DNA of 10,162 nt from Candidatus Omnitrophota bacterium (GTDB taxonomy: Bacteria; Omnitrophota; Gorgyraeia; 2-01-FULL-45-10): the NCBI GenBank assembly GCA_026387115.1, contig JAPLMI010000172.1, positions 1 through 10,162 on the forward strand, given 5' to 3'. The translations under genes were made by a program, and so were the position numbers. Below the pieces are notes generated by a model. The model was not told the DNA's origin, ran no database searches, and saw nothing but the letters and a program-made list of their open reading frames with translations. Each line of letters begins with the position of its first letter. The first letter of the stretch is position 1. Of the stretch, positions 1-6,646 are shown one piece after another.

Positions 1-253
1 GGTTCAGGACCTCGATGAACGTCTGGACCATATTCTGGTAGACGCGTTTCGTTATCGCCTTCAGTTCGCGCGGCTCCTTCTCTTTCGCGAACGCCGCCCT
101 TAGGTTGGCGTATGCCACAAGCCGCCTCTTTTTATTAAAGAAGAATACGACCGACCCCAACCGCCTCCCAAACCACAGCGAAACGCTTATCGGGATAAGC
201 GCGAAGATCTTATTTAAAAGCCTTACGATTATATAAGCCAGTAAGTCTAGCAA
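1..253 (-). CDS. lpxL: Lipid A biosynthesis acyltransferase (LpxL/HtrB family), N-terminal fragment
   Basis: The first 84 residues of a gene that runs off the left edge. The family transfers a secondary acyl chain from acyl-ACP to Kdo-lipid A at the inner membrane. A hydrophobic N-terminal segment (about residues 4-27, ending in IPISVSLWFG) is followed by a basic stretch (KKRR, 41-44), then the YANLRAAF region (48-55) and a YQNMVQTFIEVL helix (72-83). This matches the family layout, where an NL..AF motif precedes an N-[M/F]...F-E-x-L helix. The catalytic H-x4-D motif would lie beyond the edge, so activity cannot be judged. I chose a TTG start at 253 because an in-frame TAG sits immediately upstream and a good AAGGAG lies 7 bases before it. 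The gene starts inside lpxK (44-base overlap), so translation is probably coupled. It could equally be an lpxM/lpxP-type paralogue, which the N-terminus cannot resolve. Confidence 0.8.
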   Translation of the reverse strand, partial: MLDLLAYIIVRLLNKIFALIPISVSLWFGRRLGSVVFFFNKKRRLVAYANLRAAFAKEKEPRELKAITKRVYQNMVQTFIEVLN

Positions 254-1259
254 CTAACTGCTCCTTCCCCGCAATAATATCGATCTCTATTACAAGCGTC
301 ATAGGAATATATTTTCCGAATGATAAACTCATGCGGCGTATCTTGACTTCATCCTTCTCCGTCATCAGGACGAAGTCGAACTTCCTCTCGTCGCATCTTT
401 TCAGGATCCGCGCCATATCTTCCTGATTATAATTGTGATGGTCGGAAAATACGATATGCTCGGCTATATCCGCGCCAAGTCCTCGCACCGTCTCTTCAAA
501 ATACGACGGATCGCCGATGCCGGATAACAATATGAGCCTCTTTTTGTTCAGATATGAAAGCGGAAGCTCGACTCTATTCCTCTGATCGTAAATATATTTC
601 GGCCTGTGCGCGGATTCGAGAAACACGAGATCGCTTTTAATCCTTTTCAGCTCCGATTTTACGATATCGAGGCCGGCCTTCTTCTTGTCAACCTTGGTAA
701 GAACTATAACGTCAGCGCGATTCACTGCTTCGATCGGCTCTCTGAGTATCCCGCGTGGAAATAAGCGGCCGTTCCCGAATGGGTTCCTCGAATCGATAAG
801 GACGATATCAAGGTTCCTCGCGAGCTCCCAGTGCTGAAATCCGTCGTCTAAAACGGCTGTGTTGCTTCCATAAAGCCTTATCGCCTTATGGCATGATCTT
901 GCCCTGTTCTCGCCGGCAAGGATCGGTATGTCCGAGACCTTCTTCTTCAGCATATTCTGCTCGTCCCATCCGTAGCCGCGGATGAGTATGCTCACCGTCT
1001 TGTTCAATTCGTCATTGAGCATCCTTGCAAGCCAGATCACGAAAGGCGTCTTGCCGGTCCCACCCAGCGTCAGGTTTCCGACTGATATCACCTTCATCGG
1101 GACACGTCCGGCCCTGAATATCCCGTATTTGTAAAGAAGCCTCCTTATATATATCGCGATACCATAACAGAACGATGCAAGATACAAAAGAAACTTCAAC
1201 GGCGCGACTACCGGGCCGCTTCTTTTGTCGGTCATAAGTGAATAGATAAAATTACGCAT
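210..1259 (-). CDS. lpxK: Tetraacyldisaccharide 4'-kinase
   Basis: 349 residues, slightly longer than the usual ~325-345. LpxK uses ATP to phosphorylate the 4' position of tetraacyl-disaccharide-1-phosphate, giving lipid IVA on the cytoplasmic face of the inner membrane. A hydrophobic/basic N-terminal anchor (about 18-45) is followed by the P-loop GNLTLGGTGKTPF (61-73), RGYG (94-97), an Asp-Glu pair (99-100), LDDGFQH (137-143), FGNGRLFPRGILREP (161-175), TKVDK (188-192), FSDHHNY (271-277) and TEKD (300-303), all family hallmarks. Aligned by eye, about 19 residues normally found between RGYG and the G-D-E motif are missing, so the Asp-Glu pair follows RGYG directly with Trp in place of Gly; the extra length is at the N-terminus. 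The ATG overlaps the end of waaA by 8 bases with no clear Shine-Dalgarno, which suggests coupled translation. Confidence 0.95.
   Translation of the reverse strand: MRNFIYSLMTDKRSGPVVAPLKFLLYLASFCYGIAIYIRRLLYKYGIFRAGRVPMKVISVGNLTLGGTGKTPFVIWLARMLNDELNKTVSILIRGYGWDEQNMLKKKVSDIPILAGENRARSCHKAIRLYGSNTAVLDDGFQHWELARNLDIVLIDSRNPFGNGRLFPRGILREPIEAVNRADVIVLTKVDKKKAGLDIVKSELKRIKSDLVFLESAHRPKYIYDQRNRVELPLSYLNKKRLILLSGIGDPSYFEETVRGLGADIAEHIVFSDHHNYNQEDMARILKRCDERKFDFVLMTEKDEVKIRRMSLSFGKYIPMTLVIEIDIIAGKEQLVARLTGLYNRKAFK
261..266 (-). promoter_or_regulatory. Ribosome binding site for the lpxL-family gene
   Basis: AAGGAG on the minus strand, 7 bases upstream of TTG at 253, lying within the last codons of lpxK. 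It decides the start: the frame is closed by TAG directly upstream and no ATG is available, so TTG with this site is the only well-supported initiation point. Confidence 0.7.
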
Positions 1260-2478
1260 ATTTTTTCAGCATTTCGATATTACGCTCGGTCGCGCCGCAG
1301 CCTGCCTCAACCACCTCTTTTGCAAGTTTACCGATTTCATCGCGCCGGCCTTTTTCTTTTAGCAGCAGCTTTGCGCTTTTAATCAGTTCTTCCTTATCAG
1401 AAACCTGGATCGCGGCGTTATTTTTCAGGAATGTCATGGAGATATCCTTGAAATTGAACATATGCGGCCCGAATAAAATCGGCTTTTCGAATATCGCCGG
1501 CTCTATCGGATTCTGCCCGCCGTGTTTTACGAGGCTGCCTCCGACGAATACCAGTGTCGCATATGAATAGGCGCTATTGAGATAACCGATCTTGTCGAAA
1601 ACGATTACCTGCGTCTCGCCTAAACCGGCCCTCCTGGCCTCGTTTCGTACCTCCGCCGCCCTTTCGATGTGGCGCGGTGCGATAAGAAGTTTCAGTTTCG
1701 GAAAATCTTTCAGAAGTTCCTTGAAAGACTCGATGACTATTTTCTCCTCGCCGCGATGCGTGCTGCCGGCGACAAAAAGCTCTTCGTCGGCTTTTAACGA
1801 TAACGCCTCTCTTAAAGTCTCCATCGCCTTTAAATCAACCTTGATATCGACATCAAATTTCATATTCCCGGTGACGCTCACCCTCTCTTTGGGCGCGCCC
1901 ATGGAGATGATGCGTTCGGCATCGAGCCCGGATTGCATGCAGAATCGGCTGACTCTAGCGAGCGTATTTTTAAGGAAGGATCTGGCCAGCGTGTATTTGC
2001 CTATAGAGGCGTCGGAGATCCTTCCGTTTATTAGTATCGACGGGATACCGCTGCCTGCCAACTCTTTCAAAAGATTGGGCCAGATCTCTGTTTCTATCAT
2101 GATATACATACAGGGTTTTATGAACGCTACAACTTTTTTCACGACTGGCGAGAAGTCGAGAGGGAAATATATTATCGCTGCGTCTTTCGAGAATAGTTTC
2201 CGCGCCAGCTCGTTTCCGGTCTTCGTGATTGTCGAGATAATGATTTTTTTGTTTGGAAATCCCGCCCTTAATTTTGATACGAGGCTTTTGCAGACAGCGA
2301 CCTCGCCGACACTCACCGCCTGTATCCATATCGCGCCCCGTGCCGCCTCAAGGGCCTTCCTTTTATCTGCGTTATACGCGCCGAACCTCTCCGCAAAATC
2401 TCCGTGCAGCTTGCCTTTGAATATCAGAGCCGGCAGATAGAAGATCGAGAATATCGCGAATCCTATGTCGTATAGCAT
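1252..2478 (-). CDS. waaA: 3-deoxy-D-manno-octulosonic acid (Kdo) transferase
   Basis: 408 residues, normal for WaaA/KdtA (about 420). A GT-B glycosyltransferase that adds Kdo from CMP-Kdo to lipid IVA at the inner membrane. An N-terminal membrane helix (about 4-20) is followed by ERFG (30-33), WIQAVSVGE (51-59), STITKTG (82-88), YFPLDF (104-109), ETEIWPNL (129-136) and INGRISD (150-156). The C-terminal nucleotide-binding half has AGSTHRGEE (237-245), APRH (267-270) and GGSLVKHGGQNPIEPA (313-328), the family signature. Whether it adds one or more Kdo units cannot be read from sequence. The ATG at 2478 has only a weak purine tract (AGAAAGAA) upstream. It is the first gene of the left block, preceded by a 349-base gap with a candidate promoter, and overlaps lpxK by 8 bases. 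Confidence 0.95.
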   Translation of the reverse strand: MLYDIGFAIFSIFYLPALIFKGKLHGDFAERFGAYNADKRKALEAARGAIWIQAVSVGEVAVCKSLVSKLRAGFPNKKIIISTITKTGNELARKLFSKDAAIIYFPLDFSPVVKKVVAFIKPCMYIMIETEIWPNLLKELAGSGIPSILINGRISDASIGKYTLARSFLKNTLARVSRFCMQSGLDAERIISMGAPKERVSVTGNMKFDVDIKVDLKAMETLREALSLKADEELFVAGSTHRGEEKIVIESFKELLKDFPKLKLLIAPRHIERAAEVRNEARRAGLGETQVIVFDKIGYLNSAYSYATLVFVGGSLVKHGGQNPIEPAIFEKPILFGPHMFNFKDISMTFLKNNAAIQVSDKEELIKSAKLLLKEKGRRDEIGKLAKEVVEAGCGATERNIEMLKKYA

Positions 2479-2488
2479 ATTTCTTTCT

Positions 2489-2557
2489 AAACCTAATCCT
2501 CGTTATGTTCGCACTGAAAATATTTTCAATGTGCTCACATAACTTCGGCTTAGGTTT
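2489..2557. repeat. 69-base imperfect palindrome upstream of waaA
   Basis: Nested complementary arms: AAACCTAA (2489-2496) with TTAGGTTT (2550-2557); GTTATGT (2502-2508) with ACATAAC (2537-2543); GCAC (2511-2514) with GTGC (2531-2534). At the centre is a perfect 14-base palindrome, TGAAAATATTTTCA (2515-2528). Short unpaired patches separate the arms. It lies 10 bases upstream of the waaA ATG and overlaps the candidate promoter. It could be a dimeric regulator site, a leader hairpin formed on read-through from xerC, or a remnant of a small mobile element. Confidence 0.7.
2502..2529 (-). promoter_or_regulatory. Candidate sigma70-type promoter for waaA-lpxK-lpxL
   Basis: On the minus strand, TTGAAA (2529-2524, five of six matches to TTGACA) is followed after 16 bases by CATAAC (2507-2502, four of six to TATAAT). 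Transcription would begin near 2495, leaving a leader of about 17 bases before the waaA ATG. The -35 box lies in the central palindrome of the surrounding 69-base repeat, which fits an operator. Support is by consensus only; AT-rich DNA can give such matches by chance. Confidence 0.35.
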
Positions 2558-2637
2558 TACTATCCAGTCCATCTTTCAGTAAAATTTTTCGATTCTCTCA
2601 GATGGCGGAACTTTTGTGTGCCGCCTGAAGCGGCGTT

Positions 2638-2733
2638 GAAAAATTTCGATACATTATGGCGATATAGAAAGGACAATGAAACTGTACAATAGATACCGCT
2701 TGCTGACAGGTTCATTGGCCATCGAAATTTTTC
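2638..2733. repeat. Inner inverted repeat of the MITE-like element
   Basis: GAAAAATTTCGAT (2638-2650) is the exact reverse complement of ATCGAAATTTTTC (2721-2733). Directly inside the right arm, 2706-2720 pairs with 2671-2685 at 13 of 15 positions. That leaves 20 bases unpaired on the left side (2651-2670) and a 20-base loop (2686-2705). The similarity of this arm to the outer end (AAATTTTTCGA) hints at one palindrome nested in another. Confidence 0.75.
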
Positions 2734-2736
2734 CGA

Positions 2737-2765
2737 GCAAATTTACATGCCTAATGTAAATTTGC
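2737..2765. repeat. Perfect 12-bp hairpin with 5-base loop
   Basis: GCAAATTTACAT (2737-2748), loop GCCTA, then ATGTAAATTTGC (2754-2765). It occupies the right half of the larger inverted repeat with no partner in the left half, so it looks like an asymmetric insertion or side branch. On the minus strand it lies about 60 bases after the xerC stop. The stem is AT-rich and the following bases (TCGGAAAAATTT) are not a U-tract, so I do not call it a terminator. Confidence 0.75.
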
Positions 2766-2827
2766 GTCCGCTGAAGGCGGCCACAAAAGTGAACGCCTAT
2801 CGCTAGAGACGAAAAAATTTATCGCCC

Positions 2828-3700
2828 TTACGCGCGCGGATGGGCCTTATCGTAAACCGTCTTCAGACGTTCCATCGTGACGTGCGTATAGATCTGGGTC
2901 GTCGACAGGTTCATGTGGCCGAGCAGCTCCTGGACGCTGCGCAGATCCGCGCCTCTGTCCAATAGATGCGTCGCGAACGAATGGCGAAGCGAGTGCGGTG
3001 AAATGTGCTCGGCAACGCTCGTCAGCCGGACATACTTATCGACCACGCGGCGCACGCTTCTATCGGTAAGGCGCTTCCCCGACTTATTCAAAAACACAGC
3101 GTCCTTATCTTTCGCTTTCCGATCGTCTCTTCTGTCAACATACTTCCTCAAGGCCGAGACGGCGGGTGACCCGATCGGAACCATGCGCTCCTTCCGGCCT
3201 TTGCCGAAAACCTTTATGACCTCGCTTATAAAATCTACGTCATCCATATCGAGCCCGACAAGTTCACTCACTCGTATCCCGGCTGAATAGAGCGTCTCCA
3301 GGATCGCCCTGTCGCGAAGTCCGGAGAGATTGTCTTCCGACGGCGCCTGGACGAGCTTTGCGACTTTATCGACATCGAGGACAACAGGCAATTTCTTATC
3401 AAGCTTGGGCGTCGATATCGCTGTGATCGGATTAGTCTTTATATACCCTTCCCTGAATAAAAACCTGAAGAAACTCCTTAATGACGCAAGCTTCCTCGCG
3501 ACCGTCCTCTTGGAATAGTTCTTGGCCCTCATCTCGGCAAGATATCTGCGTAATACAAGATGGTCGATAACCGTAACGTCCTTCTCGCCGAGAAACGCCC
3601 TGAACGCCTTAAGGTCTATCTCGTAATTTGTTATAGTATGAGACGATGCGTCCTTCTCTACTTTTAGATAATTTATGAATTTATCGATATATCTTTGCAA
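2828..3700 (-). CDS. xerC: Tyrosine recombinase XerC (XerC/XerD family)
   Basis: 290 residues, the normal Xer length. It resolves chromosome dimers by cutting and rejoining dif sites near the terminus, usually with a partner Xer protein. An N-terminal SAM-like DNA-binding domain (about 1-95) precedes the catalytic domain, where the full set is visible: Arg143 (AGIRVSEL), Lys167 (GKGRKER), His236 and Arg239 (HSLRH), His262 (LLGHMNLSTT) and nucleophile Tyr271 (IYTHV). I prefer XerC over XerD because the tail VYDKAHPRA resembles XerC and because it lies directly after topA, as in the dprA-topA-xerC order known from other bacteria; hand inspection cannot fully separate the two. The start is TTG at 3700, the only start between the topA stop and the conserved N-terminus (MQRYIDKFINYL), with a weak GGA 5 bases upstream. 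It ends the right-hand gene block. Confidence 0.9.
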   Translation of the reverse strand: MQRYIDKFINYLKVEKDASSHTITNYEIDLKAFRAFLGEKDVTVIDHLVLRRYLAEMRAKNYSKRTVARKLASLRSFFRFLFREGYIKTNPITAISTPKLDKKLPVVLDVDKVAKLVQAPSEDNLSGLRDRAILETLYSAGIRVSELVGLDMDDVDFISEVIKVFGKGRKERMVPIGSPAVSALRKYVDRRDDRKAKDKDAVFLNKSGKRLTDRSVRRVVDKYVRLTSVAEHISPHSLRHSFATHLLDRGADLRSVQELLGHMNLSTTQIYTHVTMERLKTVYDKAHPRA

Positions 3701-3712
3701 GTTTTTCCGTTT

Positions 3713-5725
3713 TTACGTTTTTACGTTGCCTTCCGCGTTCTCTTGTTCCGGAAGTTTCCTAGCCGTGTAGGTGCACTTGGGATAGCTGGTGCAGCCAAAG
3801 AACGGCCCGCGGCTTGAGCGGCGCTGGACGAGTTCTCCGCTGCAGCCCGGGGTGGGGCATTTTACACCGCTTGTGATAGATTTCGCGTTCTTGCATCGCG
3901 GGTAATCGGAACAGCTTAAGAATTTCCCCCTGCGCCCCCACTTGATGATCATGGGTTTCCCGCAAAGGCTGCAGATCTCGTTCGTCGCGCCTATCTCTTT
4001 TTTGACATCCTTCATCTCGAGTTTCGCGCTTTCCGCGGAATGCATAAACGGAGAATAGAAGGCCTTCAATACCATGAGATAATCCGCCTCGCCTTCCTCG
4101 ATGCCGTCAAGCTCATCCTCCATCTTCGCCGTGAATTTGACGTCAAGTATCTTCGGGAAGTGCTTGATAAGAAGCTGGGCCACGACAGTGCCCAATTCCG
4201 TGGGATGAAAATAACCTGAAGACCTGTTTACGTAATCCCGCGCCGTGATCGTCTGAATAATCGGCGCATACGTAGACGGCCTTCCTATGCCCAGTTCTTC
4301 GAGGATTTTGACCAGTGTCGCGTCTGAGTATCTCGGAGGCGGTTTTGTAAAATGTTGGGCAGGTAGAAACCCCAGAAGGTCGAGCGGCAGCCCTACCGAA
4401 AGCTCGGGCAGTTTTGCCTTGGATTCTTCCCCGAACTCGTCTTTTTCCTTTTCGATTTCATATACGGCCGTGTAACCGTCAAATACGATTTTTGCGGCGC
4501 CTGTTTTGAAAAGATAATTGCCGGCCTTTATATCGACCGTCGTCTGGGAAATTATCGCAGGACTCATCTGGCTTGCTAAAAAGCGGTTCCAGATGAGCGT
4601 ATATAATTTCAGCTGCTCCGGCGAGAGGTAATTTTTTACAGAATTCGGCTCTCTCAAAGGCAGCGTCGGCCTTATCGCCTCGTGCGCTTCCTGGGCTCTC
4701 TTTCTGGATTTGTAGGAGTTGGGTACCTCAGGATAATATTTTTTGCCGTAAGTCGCAAGTATGTATTCCCTGGCTGAGACTTGGGCGTCTTTCGATATCT
4801 TGACTGAATCTGTTCTCATGTATGTTATTAGGCCGACCGACCCTTCCTTGCCCAGCTCAACACCCTCGTACAGCGTCTGGGCGATATGCATCGTCCGCGC
4901 GCCGGAAAATCTTAATTTGTTGAACGCCTCCTGCTGAAGTTTCGATGTCGTAAACGGCGGATACGGATTTTTCTTCTTCTTCGCCTCCCTGACATCGGCA
5001 ACCACAAAATGCTCTCTCTTGATAAGATTGACGATCCTGTCCGCGTCGTGAGCGTTTCTTATATCTATCTTCTCATTTTTATATTTTTCTAATTTTCCGC
5101 TAAATCTATCCTTGGGCTGATCCGCATGCCGTTTCAACTCCGCCGTGATGTCCCAGTATTCCAGCGGATTGAATCTTTTGATCTCTTCCTCGCGTTCTAC
5201 TATCAATCGCACAGCAACGGACTGGACGCGGCCGGCGGAGAGCCCGCGCGCGACCTTCTTCCAGAGGATCGGGCTTATCGTATAACCAACGATGCGGTCG
5301 AGGATGCGCCGTGTCTGCTGGGCATTCACCAGGTTCATGTTGATCTCCCTCGGATGCTTGAACGCGGCGAGGACAGCGTCTTTCGTGATCTCATCGAACT
5401 CGACCCTGTGAAACTTAAGCTTCTTATCGGTGAGCGCGTTTTTGATATGCCAGGATATGGCTTCGCCTTCCCTGTCAGGATCCGCGGCAAGGTATACCGC
5501 CTGCTTGCCTTTCGTGTCTTTCTTTAAGGCGGATAGATTCTTCTTTCTGTCGGCCATGACGATGTATTCGGGTTTGAAGTCATTCTCGACGTCGACGCCG
5601 AGCTTCGACTTTGGAAGGTCGATTATGTGGCCCATGCTCGCCACGACCGTATAATCTTTTCCGAGGAACTTGTTTATCGTCTTCGCCTTAGCGGGTGACT
5701 CTACTATTACCAGATTCTTCGACAT
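3713..5725 (-). CDS. topA: DNA topoisomerase I (type IA)
   Basis: 670 residues. Relaxes negatively supercoiled DNA by single-strand cleavage through a 5'-phosphotyrosine. The N-terminal Toprim domain has VIVESPAKAKT with Glu9 and the ADPDREGE motif (Asp82, Asp84, Glu86) for Mg2+. The active-site Tyr302 lies in GLITYMRTDS. Other family motifs are GLSAGRVQSV (161-170), PPFTTSKLQQEA (256-267), QEAHEAIRPT (345-354), LGIGRPSTYA (478-487) and LGTVVAQLL (511-519). Two C-terminal four-cysteine zinc ribbons follow (Cys585/588/605/611 and Cys623/628/645/651), fewer domains than the 865-residue E. coli enzyme but common in other phyla. The ATG directly abuts the dprA stop (TAAATG), with AAAGGA 7 bases upstream inside dprA. 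The dprA-topA pairing is widely conserved. Confidence 0.97.
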   Translation of the reverse strand: MSKNLVIVESPAKAKTINKFLGKDYTVVASMGHIIDLPKSKLGVDVENDFKPEYIVMADRKKNLSALKKDTKGKQAVYLAADPDREGEAISWHIKNALTDKKLKFHRVEFDEITKDAVLAAFKHPREINMNLVNAQQTRRILDRIVGYTISPILWKKVARGLSAGRVQSVAVRLIVEREEEIKRFNPLEYWDITAELKRHADQPKDRFSGKLEKYKNEKIDIRNAHDADRIVNLIKREHFVVADVREAKKKKNPYPPFTTSKLQQEAFNKLRFSGARTMHIAQTLYEGVELGKEGSVGLITYMRTDSVKISKDAQVSAREYILATYGKKYYPEVPNSYKSRKRAQEAHEAIRPTLPLREPNSVKNYLSPEQLKLYTLIWNRFLASQMSPAIISQTTVDIKAGNYLFKTGAAKIVFDGYTAVYEIEKEKDEFGEESKAKLPELSVGLPLDLLGFLPAQHFTKPPPRYSDATLVKILEELGIGRPSTYAPIIQTITARDYVNRSSGYFHPTELGTVVAQLLIKHFPKILDVKFTAKMEDELDGIEEGEADYLMVLKAFYSPFMHSAESAKLEMKDVKKEIGATNEICSLCGKPMIIKWGRRGKFLSCSDYPRCKNAKSITSGVKCPTPGCSGELVQRRSSRGPFFGCTSYPKCTYTARKLPEQENAEGNVKT

Positions 5726-6646
5726 TTAGCTTTCCTTTCTTACGAAATTTTTACCGGGTAATTCCGCGATCAACTTCTTTAATTCAAGATTCAACAGGAC
5801 CTTCGAACCCTTGGCAGAACCGAAACCTGTCTTGTCAAAAATATCGTCTATATACAACGGCTCATCCGACAATATCTTGTAAACTTTTCGCTCATCTTCG
5901 GTCAATGAATTGTAAATATACGCTTTGGTCTTGGACTCTATCGACCTGTCTATTTTATCCTTTTTTACACCCTCGGCCGGTTCGATCGAAGGTGTCAGCG
6001 ACAATTCCTGCAATATGTCATCGACCGACTGAATAAGGCACGCGCCGTCACGTATCAGCTCATTCGTTCCCGAGCTCGTGCTGGACGATACCTTGCCCGG
6101 AACGGCGAATACGGTCCTGCCCTGTTCCGCGGCAAAGTTGGCGGTGATGAGCGCGCCGGAGTTCTTCGCAGCCTCTACCACGACTATGCCAAGCGATAGT
6201 CCGCTTATTATGCGGTTACGCGCCGGAAAATTCCATGCCAGGGGCTCTATGTTGTCTTCATATTCTGTGACAACAGCGCCTGATTTCGTAATTTCTCCGT
6301 ATAATTTTTTATTCTTCGGCGGGTAGATGACATTGTGGCCGCTTCCCATAACAGCGATCGTCCTGCCTTTCGCCTTAAGCGCTCCCCTGTGAGCAGCGGA
6401 GTCGATACCGACAGCCATTCCGCTTACAACCGTCACTCCCCGCGCGGCAAGCTCGAATCCGAGTTTCTCGCCCGTTTCGAGCCCATAGATCGATGCGCGC
6501 CGCGAGCCGACCACCGCCACCGCCGTCTCGTCGGACTCCAATAGCGTGCCGTTAACGTATAGCTGTTTCGGCGGATTATAAATATTCCGCAGATTCTTCG
6601 GGTACTCCGCATCGTCGGGTGTAATTTTTCTGATCGACATACTCAC
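5726..6646 (-). CDS. dprA: DNA-processing protein DprA (DprA/Smf)
   Basis: 306 residues. DprA binds incoming single-stranded DNA during natural transformation and loads RecA; it is also kept in bacteria not known to be competent. The Rossmann-like domain covers about 40-215: VAVVGSRRAS (43-52), VVSGMAVGIDSAAHRGAL (73-90), MGSGHNVIYPP (100-110), NFPARNRIISGLS (139-151), VVEAAKNSGALITA (156-169) and GTNELIRDGA (193-202). A winged-helix-like C-terminus (about 246-300) follows an acidic/Ser-rich linker. The usual N-terminal SAM/HhH domain is absent: the protein enters the Rossmann fold within about 40 residues. The GTG start at 6646 overlaps the upstream gene as GTGA; an ATG two codons later (6640) is an equally possible start, and neither has a clear Shine-Dalgarno, so translation is probably coupled. 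It shares the run with a prepilin peptidase, which may also serve a DNA-uptake pilus. Confidence 0.95.
   Translation of the reverse strand: MSMSIRKITPDDAEYPKNLRNIYNPPKQLYVNGTLLESDETAVAVVGSRRASIYGLETGEKLGFELAARGVTVVSGMAVGIDSAAHRGALKAKGRTIAVMGSGHNVIYPPKNKKLYGEITKSGAVVTEYEDNIEPLAWNFPARNRIISGLSLGIVVVEAAKNSGALITANFAAEQGRTVFAVPGKVSSSTSSGTNELIRDGACLIQSVDDILQELSLTPSIEPAEGVKKDKIDRSIESKTKAYIYNSLTEDERKVYKILSDEPLYIDDIFDKTGFGSAKGSKVLLNLELKKLIAELPGKNFVRKES

Larger units (their letters stand above)
2580..2821. mobile_element. MITE-like nested inverted-repeat element (242 bp)
   Basis: The left arm 2580-2633 and the reverse complement of 2768-2821 are both 54 bases and align over their full length at roughly three-quarters identity by eye. 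Shared blocks include TAAA(A/T)TTTTTCG, TCTCT, GGCG, ACTTTTGTG, GCCGCCT and AGCGG. Inside are a perfect 13-base pair of arms (2638-2650 with 2721-2733) and a 15-base pair with two mismatches (2671-2685 with 2706-2720). TA sits at both outer ends (2580-2581 and 2820-2821), as expected for elements using TA targets, such as IS630/Tc1-mariner relatives. It has no coding capacity and would depend on a transposase elsewhere. The alternative is a locally evolved structured intergenic or terminator region. No second copy is present in this window. Confidence 0.5.
2479..2827. other. Gene-free gap between xerC and waaA, rich in inverted repeats
   Basis: The only stretch over 300 bases without a gene. 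No open frame here shows protein-like content. From left to right it holds a weak ribosome-binding region for waaA (about 2481-2488), an imperfect palindrome with a candidate promoter (2489-2557), a 22-base spacer, and a nested inverted repeat (2580-2821) ending 6 bases from the xerC stop. No hairpin followed by a clean U-tract is seen on the minus strand, so a canonical intrinsic terminator for the upstream block is not evident, although the strong secondary structure could still reduce read-through. Confidence 0.85.

Noticed and set aside
1592..2440. Long plus-strand open frame (282 codons) opposite waaA
   Set aside because: Antisense to a clear Kdo transferase; its translation is Ser/Phe-rich with no recognisable motif, typical of a shadow frame.
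2372..2572. Minus-strand open frame of 66 codons across the waaA start and its leader
   Set aside because: Overlaps the waaA N-terminus in another frame and its upstream half is the palindrome; no protein-like features.
2737..2765. Intrinsic terminator for the xerC end of the block
   Set aside because: The stem is AT-rich and no U-tract follows on the minus strand, so the rule for intrinsic terminators is not met.
2580..2821. CRISPR array or phage attachment site next to the tyrosine recombinase
   Set aside because: The repeats are inverted rather than regularly spaced direct repeats, and the recombinase is a housekeeping Xer in a topA-xerC context with no phage genes nearby.
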